From Kineosporia babensis (GTDB lineage Bacteria; Actinomycetota; Actinomycetes; Actinomycetales; Kineosporiaceae): DNA of 64,000 nucleotides. Below are positions 1 to 8,976 of the stretch, piece by piece. The notes beneath the pieces are model-generated. The model saw nothing but the letters and a program-made list of their open reading frames with translations, searched no databases and was not told the DNA's origin. How positions within the stretch are numbered: the stretch's first letter is position 1; the number at the start of each line of letters is the position of its first letter. A program made the translations under genes and the position numbers. The stretch covers positions 1-64,000 of the forward strand of contig NZ_JAJOMB010000003.1 of the NCBI RefSeq assembly GCF_021129305.1. Reading direction: 5' to 3'.

Positions 1-1
1 C

Positions 2-301
2 CTGGGCAAAACCCGGCCGTTGGACGGCACTCCCCCGCAGCAGGCCTACGACCTCACCTACCTGTACCCAGGGGCGGACGCCTGGTCAGCGCAAGGTAGG
101 AAGGTCGATGAACTGAACCCGCTCCCAGCATTCGTCAATCGGCCTCCGGCCCCGAAGCAAGCTGCGACCTGCCTGGTCCGGCGGGCTCTGGCGAAGGACG
201 CCAGGCCTGAGTGCCGCAAGCAATTGGACGGCACCCAGGAGCCGGCCGTAGACCCTTGCCCTTCTGGCACCACCGAACCAGCTCGGGGAGCCCGGGCATG
301 A
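2..301 (+). CDS. C-terminal fragment of an unidentified protein (start lies left of the window)
   Basis: The reading frame is open at the left edge and encodes about 99 residues before a TGA that overlaps the ATG of the following DUF4280 gene (ATGA). This overlap suggests translational coupling and membership of the CIS operon. The tail is Pro/Ala/Arg-rich with four Cys and no recognisable domain. I cannot name it. From its place it could be an effector, a tape-measure end or another structural protein of the injection system. That is inference from context only. Confidence 0.55.
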   Translation: MGKTRPLDGTPPQQAYDLTYLYPGADAWSAQGRKVDELNPLPAFVNRPPAPKQAATCLVRRALAKDARPECRKQLDGTQEPAVDPCPSGTTEPARGARA

Positions 302-690
302 GCCCGGCGCCGGTGGTGAACGGGGCCCTGCTGCAGTGTTCGATGGGCACGGTGCCGGCACCCATCGGGGTGCTCCCCCTGGGCCGGGTCATGGTCGAAG
401 GGCAGCCCGTGGCGCGGATCACCGACAATGTGCCGGGCGTCAACATCAAGCCGTTCGGGCTTTGCCGGAGCCTGGCCAACCCGGCCGTGGCCGCAGCGAC
501 CACGGCGGCCCTCGGGGTGCTGACACCGATGCCGTGTCTGCCGGTGCCCGCCGGGCCGTGGACAAGTCCGGCCACTCGCACGATGGGCAGCAACCTGCCG
601 GTCCTGGCGGCAGGCGGCACCTGCATCTGTGCGTTCGCCGGGGTGATCAGTGTGCAGATGCCGGGGGCGGTCCGGACCCAGGTGTCCTGA
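298..690 (+). CDS. DUF4280 (PAAR-like) spike-tip protein
   Basis: This 130-residue protein has the typical DUF4280 pattern: an N-terminal GALLQCSMG, a central DNVPGVNIKPFGLC, then SLANPAVAAAT, GVLTPMPC and a C-terminal GVISVQ. DUF4280 proteins are PAAR-like and in CIS and type VI systems are thought to sharpen the spike tip or link effectors to it. The ATG is chosen because the DUF4280 homology begins at once; it overlaps the stop of the upstream frame. The 231 bases after it, before the sheath gene, hold no gene I can support. Confidence 0.85.
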   Translation: MSPAPVVNGALLQCSMGTVPAPIGVLPLGRVMVEGQPVARITDNVPGVNIKPFGLCRSLANPAVAAATTAALGVLTPMPCLPVPAGPWTSPATRTMGSNLPVLAAGGTCICAFAGVISVQMPGAVRTQVS

Positions 691-921
691 GGCTGGACAA
701 GGGGCTGTCCTCATCGCCGCTGCTCAAGATGTTTGAAGCGTCCACCGAAAGCTGTGAAGGTTGCTCCGTTTCGGGGATCTTGCCAGGCGAGGGTGCAGGC
801 AGGACGATCAAGCCCGGAACGGCCGGATCTACGGGGATGGATCCACGGGGGTGAGTTGGGGCTTTGGCCTGACTGCGTCCGCGCAGCTCTTTTCAGAGTC
901 GAAGTTCAGGAGTGCTCCCGC

Positions 922-2487
922 ATGCCCACCTACACCGCTCCAGGTGTCTACGTGGAGGAAGTTGCCTCCACCCAGAAGGTGCTCTCGGCCGCGCCGACGG
1001 CCGTGGCCGCGTTCGTCGGTTTCACCGAGCGATTCCCGATGGACGACTCGCGTGACCCGGAAGGTCTCTCGCCGCGACTCGTCACCAGTTGGCAGCAGTT
1101 CGAAAGCCTTTACGGTTCCTTCGTGGCCGGGGCGATGCTGCCGCTGTCGGTGTACGCCTACTTCCAGAACGGCGGGCAGCTCGCCTACATCGTGCGGGTG
1201 CCGCACACCACCCCGGCCGGTGAGCCGTCGGCCATTGCCGTTCCGGCTGCCGACCGTGCGCTCGGGACGCCGCTGAACGTCGAGTCGATCGAGCCGGATG
1301 CGCCGCTCAGCATTTCGGTGCACCCCGAGGAGAGCAGCGATCCAGAGGCGCCGCTCACCTTCCGGCTGGACGTGCACGAGGGTGGCGAGACCGTCGAGTC
1401 GTACCCGGGTCTGACGCTGGACGGGCCGGACGAGGCTTCGACGAAGGTGAACGGGACCTCGACCCGGGTCAAGGTGAAGGTCGAGGTCAGCGCGGACGCC
1501 GACTTGGCCGCTCAGCTGGAGTTGCTCAAGCCGGGGCACTACGAACTGGTGAAGGCCGCCCCGACGCCGGTGGAGGTGACGGGACGGCACTTTGCGGGCA
1601 GCGCGACCGAGCGCAAGGGGCTGGGTGGTCTGGCGATCGCCGAGGACGTGACCATGGTGATCCTGCCTGACCTGGTCACGGCCGCGACCAAGGAGGACGG
1701 CTCGATCGACCTGGGGTTGTGGAAGGCGGTGCAGACCGCGCTGATCGCGCACTGCGAGCAGTACACCAACCGGATGGCCATCCTGGACTCGCCGCCCGGG
1801 ATGGGGGCCCAGCAGATCAAGGAATGGCGTAGCGAGACCGCGATGTACGACAGCGCTTTCGCCGCCATGTACTACCCCTGGGTGAAGATCGAGAACCCGA
1901 TCGGCACGGGATCGAACAAGGAGATCCTGGTCCCGCCGAGCGGTCACGTAGCCGGCCTGTGGGCGCGCACCGACCAGAGCCGTGGGGTGTGGAAGGCGCC
2001 GGCCAACGACACCCTGCGCGGCGTGCTCGACATCGAGCGGGCAATCACGCAGAACGAGCAGTCGCTGCTGAACCCGATCGGGATCAACTGCATCCGGCCG
2101 TTCGGGGTCCGGGGCATCCGGGTCTGGGGCGCCCGCACACTGGCCAGCGACACGGACTGGACGTACATCAACGTGCGCCGGCTGTTCAACATGGCCGAGA
2201 AGACCATTCAGGACGGGACGCAGTGGGCAGTTTTCGAGCCCAACGACGTGGCGCTGTGGGAGGGCGTGAAGCGGACGCTCACCGCGTTCCTGCGGGGTCT
2301 GTGGACGCAGGGGGCTCTCGTCGGGGCCACGCCGGACCAGGCGTTCTACGTGAAGTGCGACGAGGAGACGAACCCGCCCGAGGGCGTGGACGCCGGCCAG
2401 CTGGTCGTGGAGGTCGGGCTGGCGCCGGTGAAGCCCGCCGAGTTCGTCATCTTCCGGATCGCCCAGCAGAAGCAGACCGCGGCCTGA
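922..2487 (+). CDS. Contractile tail sheath protein
   Basis: At 521 residues this has the classic sheath ends: MPTYTAPGVYVEEV at the N-terminus and PVKPAEFVIFRIAQQ at the C-terminus, where sheath subunits exchange strands with their neighbours. The middle (about residues 75-220) is a variable surface insertion; the C-terminal half carries the conserved core, including LWARTDQSRGVWKAPAN and the IRVWGARTL stretch. Sheath subunits assemble around the inner tube and contract to drive it forward. The ATG is preceded by AGGAG at 908-912. A much longer in-frame extension upstream lacks sheath similarity and is rejected. The tube gene follows directly. Confidence 0.95.
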   Translation: MPTYTAPGVYVEEVASTQKVLSAAPTAVAAFVGFTERFPMDDSRDPEGLSPRLVTSWQQFESLYGSFVAGAMLPLSVYAYFQNGGQLAYIVRVPHTTPAGEPSAIAVPAADRALGTPLNVESIEPDAPLSISVHPEESSDPEAPLTFRLDVHEGGETVESYPGLTLDGPDEASTKVNGTSTRVKVKVEVSADADLAAQLELLKPGHYELVKAAPTPVEVTGRHFAGSATERKGLGGLAIAEDVTMVILPDLVTAATKEDGSIDLGLWKAVQTALIAHCEQYTNRMAILDSPPGMGAQQIKEWRSETAMYDSAFAAMYYPWVKIENPIGTGSNKEILVPPSGHVAGLWARTDQSRGVWKAPANDTLRGVLDIERAITQNEQSLLNPIGINCIRPFGVRGIRVWGARTLASDTDWTYINVRRLFNMAEKTIQDGTQWAVFEPNDVALWEGVKRTLTAFLRGLWTQGALVGATPDQAFYVKCDEETNPPEGVDAGQLVVEVGLAPVKPAEFVIFRIAQQKQTAA

Positions 2488-2534
2488 GGCCGCTCCCCCA
2501 CGTTCCGCAGACCTGACGCAAGGAGATCCGTTCC

Positions 2535-3005
2535 ATGGGCGCGACCGAAGTAGTGGCCGATACCACCCTGTTGTCCAACAACTTCTTCCTGGACATCGAG
2601 GGCTCCCCGATCAGCATGCTCACCGCGGTGAGCGGCCTGGAGATCAGTGTCGAGGTGACCGACACGCAGCAGGGCCTCAAGGACGGCAAGATCACCTCGA
2701 CCCGGCTGCCGGGCAACCAGAAGTCCGGGGGGACCCTGACCCTGAACCGGCTGGCGCCGACCGATTCGGGGGCGGACGGCCTCTGGAAGTGGTTCCAGGA
2801 GATCGTCGAGAAGGGAGCGCTGAACACCTCCCGCAAGAGTGGCTCGGTGGTGCTCTACTCCACCGATGGGAAGGAACTGGCCCGGTACAACTTCGAGAAG
2901 GGCTGGCCCTCGAAGATCGAGCTGGCCGGTCTGGACGTCTCCAGCGGAGAGCCGTTGAAGGAGACCATCCTGCTGGAGTTCGACCTGCTCAAGCGCACGA
3001 AGTAA
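2535..3005 (+). CDS. CIS inner tube protein (gp19-like), copy 1
   Basis: This 156-residue protein belongs to the T4 gp19-like tail-tube family. It has the typical NNFFLDIEG start, the VSGLEISVEV strand, the LPGNQKSGGTLTLNR loop and an ELAGLDVSSGEPLKETILLEFD end. Tube proteins stack as hexamers inside the sheath and form the channel for cargo. An AAGGAG Shine-Dalgarno sequence at 2520-2525 supports the start. It lies 47 bases after the sheath gene and is followed by a very stable hairpin before the second tube gene. It is the better candidate for the major tube subunit. Confidence 0.93.
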   Translation: MGATEVVADTTLLSNNFFLDIEGSPISMLTAVSGLEISVEVTDTQQGLKDGKITSTRLPGNQKSGGTLTLNRLAPTDSGADGLWKWFQEIVEKGALNTSRKSGSVVLYSTDGKELARYNFEKGWPSKIELAGLDVSSGEPLKETILLEFDLLKRTK

Positions 3006-3010
3006 ACCCG

Positions 3011-3044
3011 GTGGGGCCGGCCCGGGTAACCGGGCCGGCCCCAC
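3011..3044 (+). terminator. Perfect 15-bp stem-loop between the two tube genes
   Basis: Bases 3011-3025 pair perfectly with 3030-3044 around a GTAA loop, six bases after the stop of the first tube gene. There is no T-run, so this is more likely an attenuator or an RNA-stabilising/processing structure than a full terminator. Such a site would let sheath and major tube be made in excess over the downstream baseplate and spike proteins. Confidence 0.7.
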
Positions 3045-3070
3045 AACGGATCAGGACAGAGCGGAGTGAG

Positions 3071-3547
3071 ATGGCGCCGGGAGACCTTGACTCGCTGGGC
3101 GGGCAGCCGCCGGTGGCCAAGGATTTCGTCCTCGAGGTCGACGGCCTCGAGATCGGGATGTTCGGCCGGGTGAGCGGGCTGGAGGTCAGCATCGAGGTCG
3201 ACGAGTACGCCGAGGGTGGGGTGAGTGGTTTCGTGCATCGCTTTCCTGGGCAGATGCGCTGGCCCAACCTGGTCTTCAGCCGGGGCCTGGCCCGTTCGGA
3301 CAACCTGTTCACCTGGATGGAGAAGAGCGCTGGAGCCGGTTTTCAGGCAGCCGGTGGCAAGCTGGTCCGGAACACGGCGTCGGTCACCGTTCTGGACGCC
3401 GCCCGCACCCGACTGCGCGCCTACGAGATCGAAGGTGCGTTCGCCGTCCGTTGGTCTGGTCCTTCTCTGGACACCCTGGACGGGACGATGCTCTCGGAGG
3501 AGCTGGAAGTGGCCCACAACGGTTTCCGCTCCAGCACACTGACATGA
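3071..3547 (+). CDS. CIS inner tube-like protein, copy 2 (tube initiator/adaptor candidate)
   Basis: This 158-residue paralogue of the first tube protein has the same plan (KDFVLEVDGLEIG, VSGLEVSIEVDEY, FPGQMRWPNLVFSRG) but a longer, different N-terminus. CIS operons usually carry two or three tube paralogues, one of them joining the tube to the spike hub. Its place next to the LysM and spike genes fits that role. The ATG follows GGAGTGAG. The stop overlaps the start of the next gene (ATGA), so the two are probably translationally coupled. Confidence 0.9.
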   Translation: MAPGDLDSLGGQPPVAKDFVLEVDGLEIGMFGRVSGLEVSIEVDEYAEGGVSGFVHRFPGQMRWPNLVFSRGLARSDNLFTWMEKSAGAGFQAAGGKLVRNTASVTVLDAARTRLRAYEIEGAFAVRWSGPSLDTLDGTMLSEELEVAHNGFRSSTLT

Positions 3548-4212
3548 GCCAGACCGGTACGCAGACCAAGGCCTACTTCAAACCGGAGACCGGGCCGCAG
3601 ATCAACTGCCTGTTCAACCCATCCGAGCTGGCCATCTCCCGCAGCAACGAATGGCGAGCCACCACGCGAGCCGGCCGCGACGTCTCCACGCTCGAATACG
3701 CCGGGGCGAACAACGGTGAGATGACGTTCGAGGTCTTCTTCGACACCACCAGCACCGGCACCGCGGTCACCACGCACACCGGTGCCCTGATGGGTCTGAT
3801 GAATGTGAACCCGCAGCTGCCGGGCAGCGACCAGGTATCCGGCCGTTTACGCCCGCCTACCCTGACCTTTCACTGGGGCGATCTGAGTTCGTTCCGTTCG
3901 GTCCTGACTGCTTTGGACGTCCGTCTGGTCTACTTCTCGACGACCGGCGTCCCGTTGCGGGCCCGGGCGCAGGTAACCCTGCGGCAGTACGAACAGGACG
4001 ATGCTTTCGGTCCGCAGAACCCGACCTCCGGCACCCCGCGCCCCCACACCGTCCATCTGGTCAGCCCTGGTGAGACCCTCGACCGGATCGCGTCGCGCTA
4101 CTACGCCGACCCGGGGGCCTGGCGGCTTATTGCCGACGCCAACAACATTCATGATCCGCTGGCGGTCCGGGCCGGTACCCAGCTGGCGATTCCGGGGGCC
4201 CGCCTTGAGTGA
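3544..4212 (+). CDS. LysM-containing CIS hub protein (Afp7/Pvc7-like)
   Basis: This 222-residue protein has an N-terminal part typical of CIS hub adaptors (CLFNPSELAISRSNEW at about residues 22-37, then LRPPTLTFHWG) and a C-terminal LysM domain from about residue 170 (HLVSPGETLDRIASRYY to GTQLAIP). In Afp- and PVC-like particles such a protein connects tube, spike and baseplate. Here the LysM may act as a structural module; peptidoglycan binding is possible but not shown. It overlaps the tube gene before it and precedes the spike gene by four bases. Confidence 0.88.
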   Translation: MSQTGTQTKAYFKPETGPQINCLFNPSELAISRSNEWRATTRAGRDVSTLEYAGANNGEMTFEVFFDTTSTGTAVTTHTGALMGLMNVNPQLPGSDQVSGRLRPPTLTFHWGDLSSFRSVLTALDVRLVYFSTTGVPLRARAQVTLRQYEQDDAFGPQNPTSGTPRPHTVHLVSPGETLDRIASRYYADPGAWRLIADANNIHDPLAVRAGTQLAIPGARLE

Positions 4213-4216
4213 CCTG

Positions 4217-6007
4217 ATGACGAGTGCGCCGATCATTCAGTTCGGTGGGCAGCAGCTGTCCTGGGCGCTGGGCCAGAATCTGCTGTCGGTCAAGGTCGAG
4301 CGAGGTCTGCGGCGAGTCGCCACGGCGGAGATCACCCTGAAGGATCCCGGCTTTACGCTGCTGACCGATCAGGCGTCGCAGTTCGCGCCCGGTACCGATG
4401 TGGTGGTGTCGTTCCCGAATGCTTCCGGCTCTCCGGTCAAGGTTTTCGCCGGTACCGTGACCAGCCTTCGGGTGGTGTGCCCGGAAGACGGAGATCACCA
4501 CACCGCCATCACCATCACCGCCGAGGACGCGGCTCATGGTCTGGGCCATGTGGCCAAGACGATCAGCACCGCCAACACCAGCCTGACTGATGCCCTGAGA
4601 ACCGCTTTGAGCGCGCACGTCAGTTCGGTGAAACTCGCCGGCCTTCCCGCGGGCACTCGAGATGCGGTGATCATGGCCTGCTCGCCGCAGGAGTTGCTGG
4701 AGCAGGTCTGCGACCACTACGGCCTGACCTGGTGGGTGGACCCGGCTGACAAGTCGCTCAACGTCGCAGCGCCACCCACCTCGCCGGCCGTGCACGCGCT
4801 CGAACTGGGTGCGGACCTGTGCGATCTGGACTTCCGGACCGCGGGCAAGACCACCGGTTCGGTGATCATGCGCGGCTGGAATCCGCTGACCAAGACCGAA
4901 CTCAACGGCCGTAACACCGCCGCGGCCGCTACCGCCGGGGGCCCGGCCCTGCTGAACGAATTCGCCCAGGCGGACTCCGCGAAGGAGTACCACGTCCAGG
5001 CCAAGTCGAGCGTGGACGCGGCCGATGTCACCGCACAGGCCACGGCCCGAGCCCGACGTTTCGCCACGGCCGGAACCGTGCTGACCGCGCGGACCCGACG
5101 CATTCAGCCGGGGATCGGCCTGCGGGATCAGCTTCAGCTCAACGGCGCCGGACCGATGTCGGGCAAGCACCTAGTGGTGGCAATCCGGCACGACTGGGGC
5201 CCGGTCACCGCAACCACCGTCGTCGCCGGTGACCCTGCGCTCGGAGCGGCGCCGATCCCGGACAGCGGGCCGGTCCAGGCGGTGGCGCCCGCTCAGCCTC
5301 TCTCCCAGACGGTCGGTGGCAGCACCGGCATGGTGCCCGGCCTGATCTCCGACATCAAAGACCCGAAGAACTGGGGACGGGTCAAGGTGAAACTTCCGAC
5401 TCTGGGCGAGAACGTGATCACCGGCTGGGCCCGAACGGTTCTCACGGCCGCCGGGCCGAGCCGCGGGATGGTGGTGCCGCACCGGGTGGACGACGAGGTG
5501 CTGGTGGCGTTCGAGGAGGGCGACCTACAGCGGCCGGTCGTGCTGGGCGCCCTGCACAACGGAAAGGACACCGCCCCGACCGGTACCGCGCCCCGCGACG
5601 CGGCCCTCTCGGCCGGCCTGACCAGTGGCAACGGCCACTCCTTGGTTCTCACCGACACCACTGATCAGGCGAAGAACGGCATGGTCCTCAACCAGGCCGG
5701 CGGACAGAGCATCTCGCTGAACGACCAGAGGATCCTGATCAAGGCCGCGGCCGGGAAAGAGATCCGGCTGGAGGCCGGTAAGGCCTCGATCACGCTCGAC
5801 GCCCAGGGCAACGTGAAGATCGAGGGCGTGCAGATCTCGGTCACGGCCACCAGCAAGATGGATCTGAACGCCCCCGCGGTCACTACCAAGGCCACCGCGA
5901 ACCTGACGCTCGAGGGCACCGCCAGCTGCGCGCTCAAGGGGGCCAGCGTCAACGTGACGGCGAACGGCGTGGCCGCGATCAAGGGTTCGATGGTGACCGT
6001 GAACTGA
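4217..6007 (+). CDS. Spike protein, gpD/gp27-gp5 fusion type (VgrG/Afp8-like)
   Basis: This 596-residue protein has three parts. Residues 1-350 are a phage late control D (gp27-like) hub. An OB-fold follows (GMVPGLISDIKDPKNWGRVK, then VVPHRVDDEVLVAFEEGDLQ and PVVLGALHNGKD). The C-terminus is a repetitive gp5-like beta-helix needle (KEIRLEAGKASITLD onwards). It forms the trimeric tip complex at the end of the tube that pierces the target membrane. The ATG is chosen because the hub homology starts there; a TTG 12 bases upstream is possible. It closes the structural block before the Hsp70-like gene. Confidence 0.92.
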   Translation: MTSAPIIQFGGQQLSWALGQNLLSVKVERGLRRVATAEITLKDPGFTLLTDQASQFAPGTDVVVSFPNASGSPVKVFAGTVTSLRVVCPEDGDHHTAITITAEDAAHGLGHVAKTISTANTSLTDALRTALSAHVSSVKLAGLPAGTRDAVIMACSPQELLEQVCDHYGLTWWVDPADKSLNVAAPPTSPAVHALELGADLCDLDFRTAGKTTGSVIMRGWNPLTKTELNGRNTAAAATAGGPALLNEFAQADSAKEYHVQAKSSVDAADVTAQATARARRFATAGTVLTARTRRIQPGIGLRDQLQLNGAGPMSGKHLVVAIRHDWGPVTATTVVAGDPALGAAPIPDSGPVQAVAPAQPLSQTVGGSTGMVPGLISDIKDPKNWGRVKVKLPTLGENVITGWARTVLTAAGPSRGMVVPHRVDDEVLVAFEEGDLQRPVVLGALHNGKDTAPTGTAPRDAALSAGLTSGNGHSLVLTDTTDQAKNGMVLNQAGGQSISLNDQRILIKAAAGKEIRLEAGKASITLDAQGNVKIEGVQISVTATSKMDLNAPAVTTKATANLTLEGTASCALKGASVNVTANGVAAIKGSMVTVN

Positions 6008-6083
6008 TTCGCTTTACTTCGCCAGGCTACGTGCCGATTCCAGTACTTCGGGGCGTTCGGGGAAGACTTCGGTGAGGGTAGTA

Positions 6084-7919
6084 ATGAGCTATGTGCTCGG
6101 CGTGGATCTGGGAACCACGTACACGTCTGCGGCGGTGATGGAGGACGGCGGCGAGCCTCGCATCTTCTCGCTCGGGGATCACGAGTTCTTCGTGCCTTCG
6201 GTCCTGGTGATGGAGAAGGGGCACGACGTCGTCGTCGGCGAAGCCGCCGAACGTAGGGCTGCCACCTCGCCCGAAAGCACCGCCCGCGAGTTCAAACGCA
6301 GACTCGGCGATGCCACGCCGGTCATTCTGGACGGGGTGCCCTACTCCCCGCAGGCGCTGATGGCGGTGCTGCTGCAGTGGGTTCTGGACGCCGTCACGGC
6401 TCGTCAGGGCGAGCCGCCGGCCGGTGTCGCGGTGACGTATCCGGCCAACTGGGGTGAGTACCGCAAGGAAATTCTTGCGCAGGCGGTGGAGCAGGTCGGG
6501 ATCAAGAACCTCGTGCTGCTGACCGAGCCAGAAGCGGCTGCAGTGGAGTATGCGGCGATGAACCGCATCGATCCGGGCGGCACGGTCGGGGTGTACGACC
6601 TGGGCGGAGGCACCTTCGACGCGGCCATGCTGCGGCGCGGCGAAAGGCAGTTCGAGTTGGTCGGGCGGCCGGTCGGCGTGGAGCAACTGGGCGGAATCGA
6701 CTTCGACGAGGCCGTTTTCGACCATGTGCGACGGGTGATCGGTGACGATGCGCTCGACGTGGACCTCAGTGATCCGGTGATGAACACCGCCCTGCACAAG
6801 CTGCGGCGCGACTGCGTGCTGGCCAAAGAAGCGTTGTCGCACGACGTCGAGACCACCATCCCGGTCAATCTGCCCAGCGCCAACCTGGTGGTCCGGCTGA
6901 CCCGCGCCGAACTCGAGGAGTCGATCCGGCCGCTCCTGGATCTGACGCTGGAGGCCTTCCGGCGCTCGCTGGAGTCCTCGGAACTGGCGGCGGCGGATCT
7001 GAACGCGGTGCTCCTGGCCGGCGGATCGTCGCGGATACCGCTGATCTCGGAACTGCTTTCGGACGATCTTGGACGACCGGTGGCGGTGAACGCAGATCCC
7101 AAGCAGATCGTGGCGATGGGCGCGGCGATTCGGGCGCATGAATTGCTGGCCACGAAACTGGTTGCAGCTCGCAGCGAGATCACCGGTGAACCGGTGCCGG
7201 AGCCGGCCCAGCCGGTGATACCGCAGAAGCGGGTGCGGTCGGCTCCGGTCACCAGAACGGTCAGTTGGCGGCCGATCGCGCTCAGGGCGGCTGCGGTGCT
7301 GGTCGCTGCGGCAACGGCCGGGCTGGCCGTGACGGGAATCGAAGACCAGTGGCTCTTGGCTTCGACGGCGGTCGACAAGCCCGACCGCGAATCTGATCTG
7401 GACAACTCGTTATCGATCACGGATACAGGCGAGGATTCGGTGCGGATCACCCTCGCCGGCGTCAGTCTCGCTCTGCCGGGTACGTCCGTATCGGACGAGG
7501 GTGTCGATCTCAGCAACTACAAGTACATCCTGACCGGCCCCTTCGCCGTCGAGCAAGGGAACACGGAATCGACCGTAGTCCATCCCGCTGTCGATAACGG
7601 TCTCGGAGGGTTACTGAGCTTTTCCGGTGTCGCTGCCATGATCCTGCTTCTCTTCGCATCGAACTCGGCTCAGTCGCTGCTTCGCCTGGTGCGGCGCCGG
7701 AATCTGGCGGCTCCGCACACCACCCTCAAAGTCGCTCTGTCCGGAGCTCTGGCCGGGGTCAGCGCGTGCGCACTGGGCTGGACCACAGGCGATCATCTGC
7801 TCACCCCGGAACTCCTCGGCGCCTGCACAGTGGGCGGTCTGATCGCCGGAGCCATGCTGGCCAAGGCCGAGGTCGGTGTGGGACTACGAGCACTCGCCCG
7901 CTCCGGTCCCCGCCGGTAG
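6084..7919 (+). CDS. Hsp70/DnaK-like ATPase with C-terminal transmembrane segments
   Basis: Residues 1 to about 365 form an Hsp70 actin-like ATPase domain: GVDLGTTYTSAAV (phosphate 1), VGVYDLGGGTFDAAML (phosphate 2) and VLLAGGSSRIPLI (adenosine motif). The usual DnaK substrate-binding domain is absent. After a Pro-rich linker there is a hydrophobic segment (about 395-415), an apparently extracytoplasmic stretch of about 90 residues, and then three further hydrophobic segments. It is therefore a membrane-anchored Hsp70-like protein of 611 residues. ATG 6084 is preferred over an in-frame GTG at 6072 because GTGAGGG lies upstream. It follows the spike gene on the same strand, so a role in CIS assembly or firing at the membrane is plausible but unproven. 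Confidence 0.85.
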   Translation: MSYVLGVDLGTTYTSAAVMEDGGEPRIFSLGDHEFFVPSVLVMEKGHDVVVGEAAERRAATSPESTAREFKRRLGDATPVILDGVPYSPQALMAVLLQWVLDAVTARQGEPPAGVAVTYPANWGEYRKEILAQAVEQVGIKNLVLLTEPEAAAVEYAAMNRIDPGGTVGVYDLGGGTFDAAMLRRGERQFELVGRPVGVEQLGGIDFDEAVFDHVRRVIGDDALDVDLSDPVMNTALHKLRRDCVLAKEALSHDVETTIPVNLPSANLVVRLTRAELEESIRPLLDLTLEAFRRSLESSELAAADLNAVLLAGGSSRIPLISELLSDDLGRPVAVNADPKQIVAMGAAIRAHELLATKLVAARSEITGEPVPEPAQPVIPQKRVRSAPVTRTVSWRPIALRAAAVLVAAATAGLAVTGIEDQWLLASTAVDKPDRESDLDNSLSITDTGEDSVRITLAGVSLALPGTSVSDEGVDLSNYKYILTGPFAVEQGNTESTVVHPAVDNGLGGLLSFSGVAAMILLLFASNSAQSLLRLVRRRNLAAPHTTLKVALSGALAGVSACALGWTTGDHLLTPELLGACTVGGLIAGAMLAKAEVGVGLRALARSGPRR

Positions 7920-7947
7920 CACTGCTCACCAGATAACGTAGCGGACC

Positions 7948-8976
7948 GTGGAGATGCCTCGGATAGTGCTGGATTCGGCCCGGGTCCGGGTGGGTCCTGG
8001 TGGCCAGGAACGGATCCCGGTCCTGGTGCAGAATCGCGGCCAGCGTCATGAGACCTTCCGCGTCGAGGTGATCGGCCTGCCCGAGGGCTGGTGGCAGCTG
8101 CAGCCGTCCGAGATCGAACTCTCGGGCGGTGAGGAGGGCACCGTTCTCCTGGTTCTCCATCCGCCGGCGACCACCTATGTCTCGGACGAGGCGCTCCCGT
8201 TCGGGGTTCGGGTCAGCGCCACCTCGGTGGTCAATCAGCGCTGCTCGTCCGTCACCGAGGGCGACCTGGAAGTGCTCCAGGTACTGGGCCTGCAAGCCGT
8301 GATGAAACCGGTCACCTCCAAGGGCCGCTGGTGGGCCCGGCACCGCGTCGTCTACACCAACTGGGGCGATGCGGACGTGACGGTCCGGATCTCGACGCAC
8401 GCCTCGGACGACTCGCTCCGGTTCCGGGTCTCGCCAGATGAACTCGTGGTGCCGGTCGGCGGCAAGGCCAGTGCACAGGTGCGGATCGGCCTGCGACGAT
8501 TCTCGTTTCGCGGGATGGAGGCTTGGCACCCGTTTCGACTGACGCACCGGCTGAAAGGGCCGGCCCCCTCGCCGGGAACTCCGGTGATCCACGGCGCTTT
8601 CGACCAGGTTCCGGTCACGTTCCGTGGCTTCAAGATCTTTACTGCAGCGGTGTTGGTGCTGATGATGCTGGGGCTGGGTTTTTCGGCCCTGAGCGCTACC
8701 GTCGAGGGTACAACCAAAGAAACCGAGACCTTGTCGGACGGCATGGGAATTGAAGCCGAAGAAGTCGATCAGGGTATGAAAATCACCTGGGATCAGCCAG
8801 CCGAGGTGGAGGATTTCGAGTTGTGGCGCATCGCGCCGGATCTGAAGCCACTGAAGCTCCCCAAGAAGGGCGTAGAAGAGTTGATCGACCGCGGGGGGCG
8901 GCCTCAGAATTGCTATCTGATAAAGGCTTACGACCATCATCGGGGCCTGGTCTCAACAGACCGGTCCGGCTGTTAA
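7948..8976 (+). CDS. Single-pass membrane protein with Ig-like (NEW3/CARDB-like) domains
   Basis: This 342-residue protein starts without a signal peptide. Its N-terminal half has two Ig-like beta domains (VRVGPGGQERIPVLVQNRG at residues 13-31; a second after WARHRVVYTNWG). A single hydrophobic segment lies at about 230-250 (FTAAVLVLMMLGLGFSA), followed by an acidic linker and a small fibronectin-like tail (ITWDQPAEVEDFELWRI). Arg/Lys before the helix predict the Ig-like part to be cytoplasmic. The start is GTG 7948 or ATG 7954. Its stop overlaps that of the reverse zinc-ribbon gene. Three related proteins are encoded at 16781-20944. No specific function can be assigned. Confidence 0.75.
   Translation: MEMPRIVLDSARVRVGPGGQERIPVLVQNRGQRHETFRVEVIGLPEGWWQLQPSEIELSGGEEGTVLLVLHPPATTYVSDEALPFGVRVSATSVVNQRCSSVTEGDLEVLQVLGLQAVMKPVTSKGRWWARHRVVYTNWGDADVTVRISTHASDDSLRFRVSPDELVVPVGGKASAQVRIGLRRFSFRGMEAWHPFRLTHRLKGPAPSPGTPVIHGAFDQVPVTFRGFKIFTAAVLVLMMLGLGFSALSATVEGTTKETETLSDGMGIEAEEVDQGMKITWDQPAEVEDFELWRIAPDLKPLKLPKKGVEELIDRGGRPQNCYLIKAYDHHRGLVSTDRSGC

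Noticed and set aside
733-921. An N-terminal extension of the sheath protein
   Set aside because: The frame is open but lacks sheath similarity, and a clear AGGAG precedes the ATG at 922.
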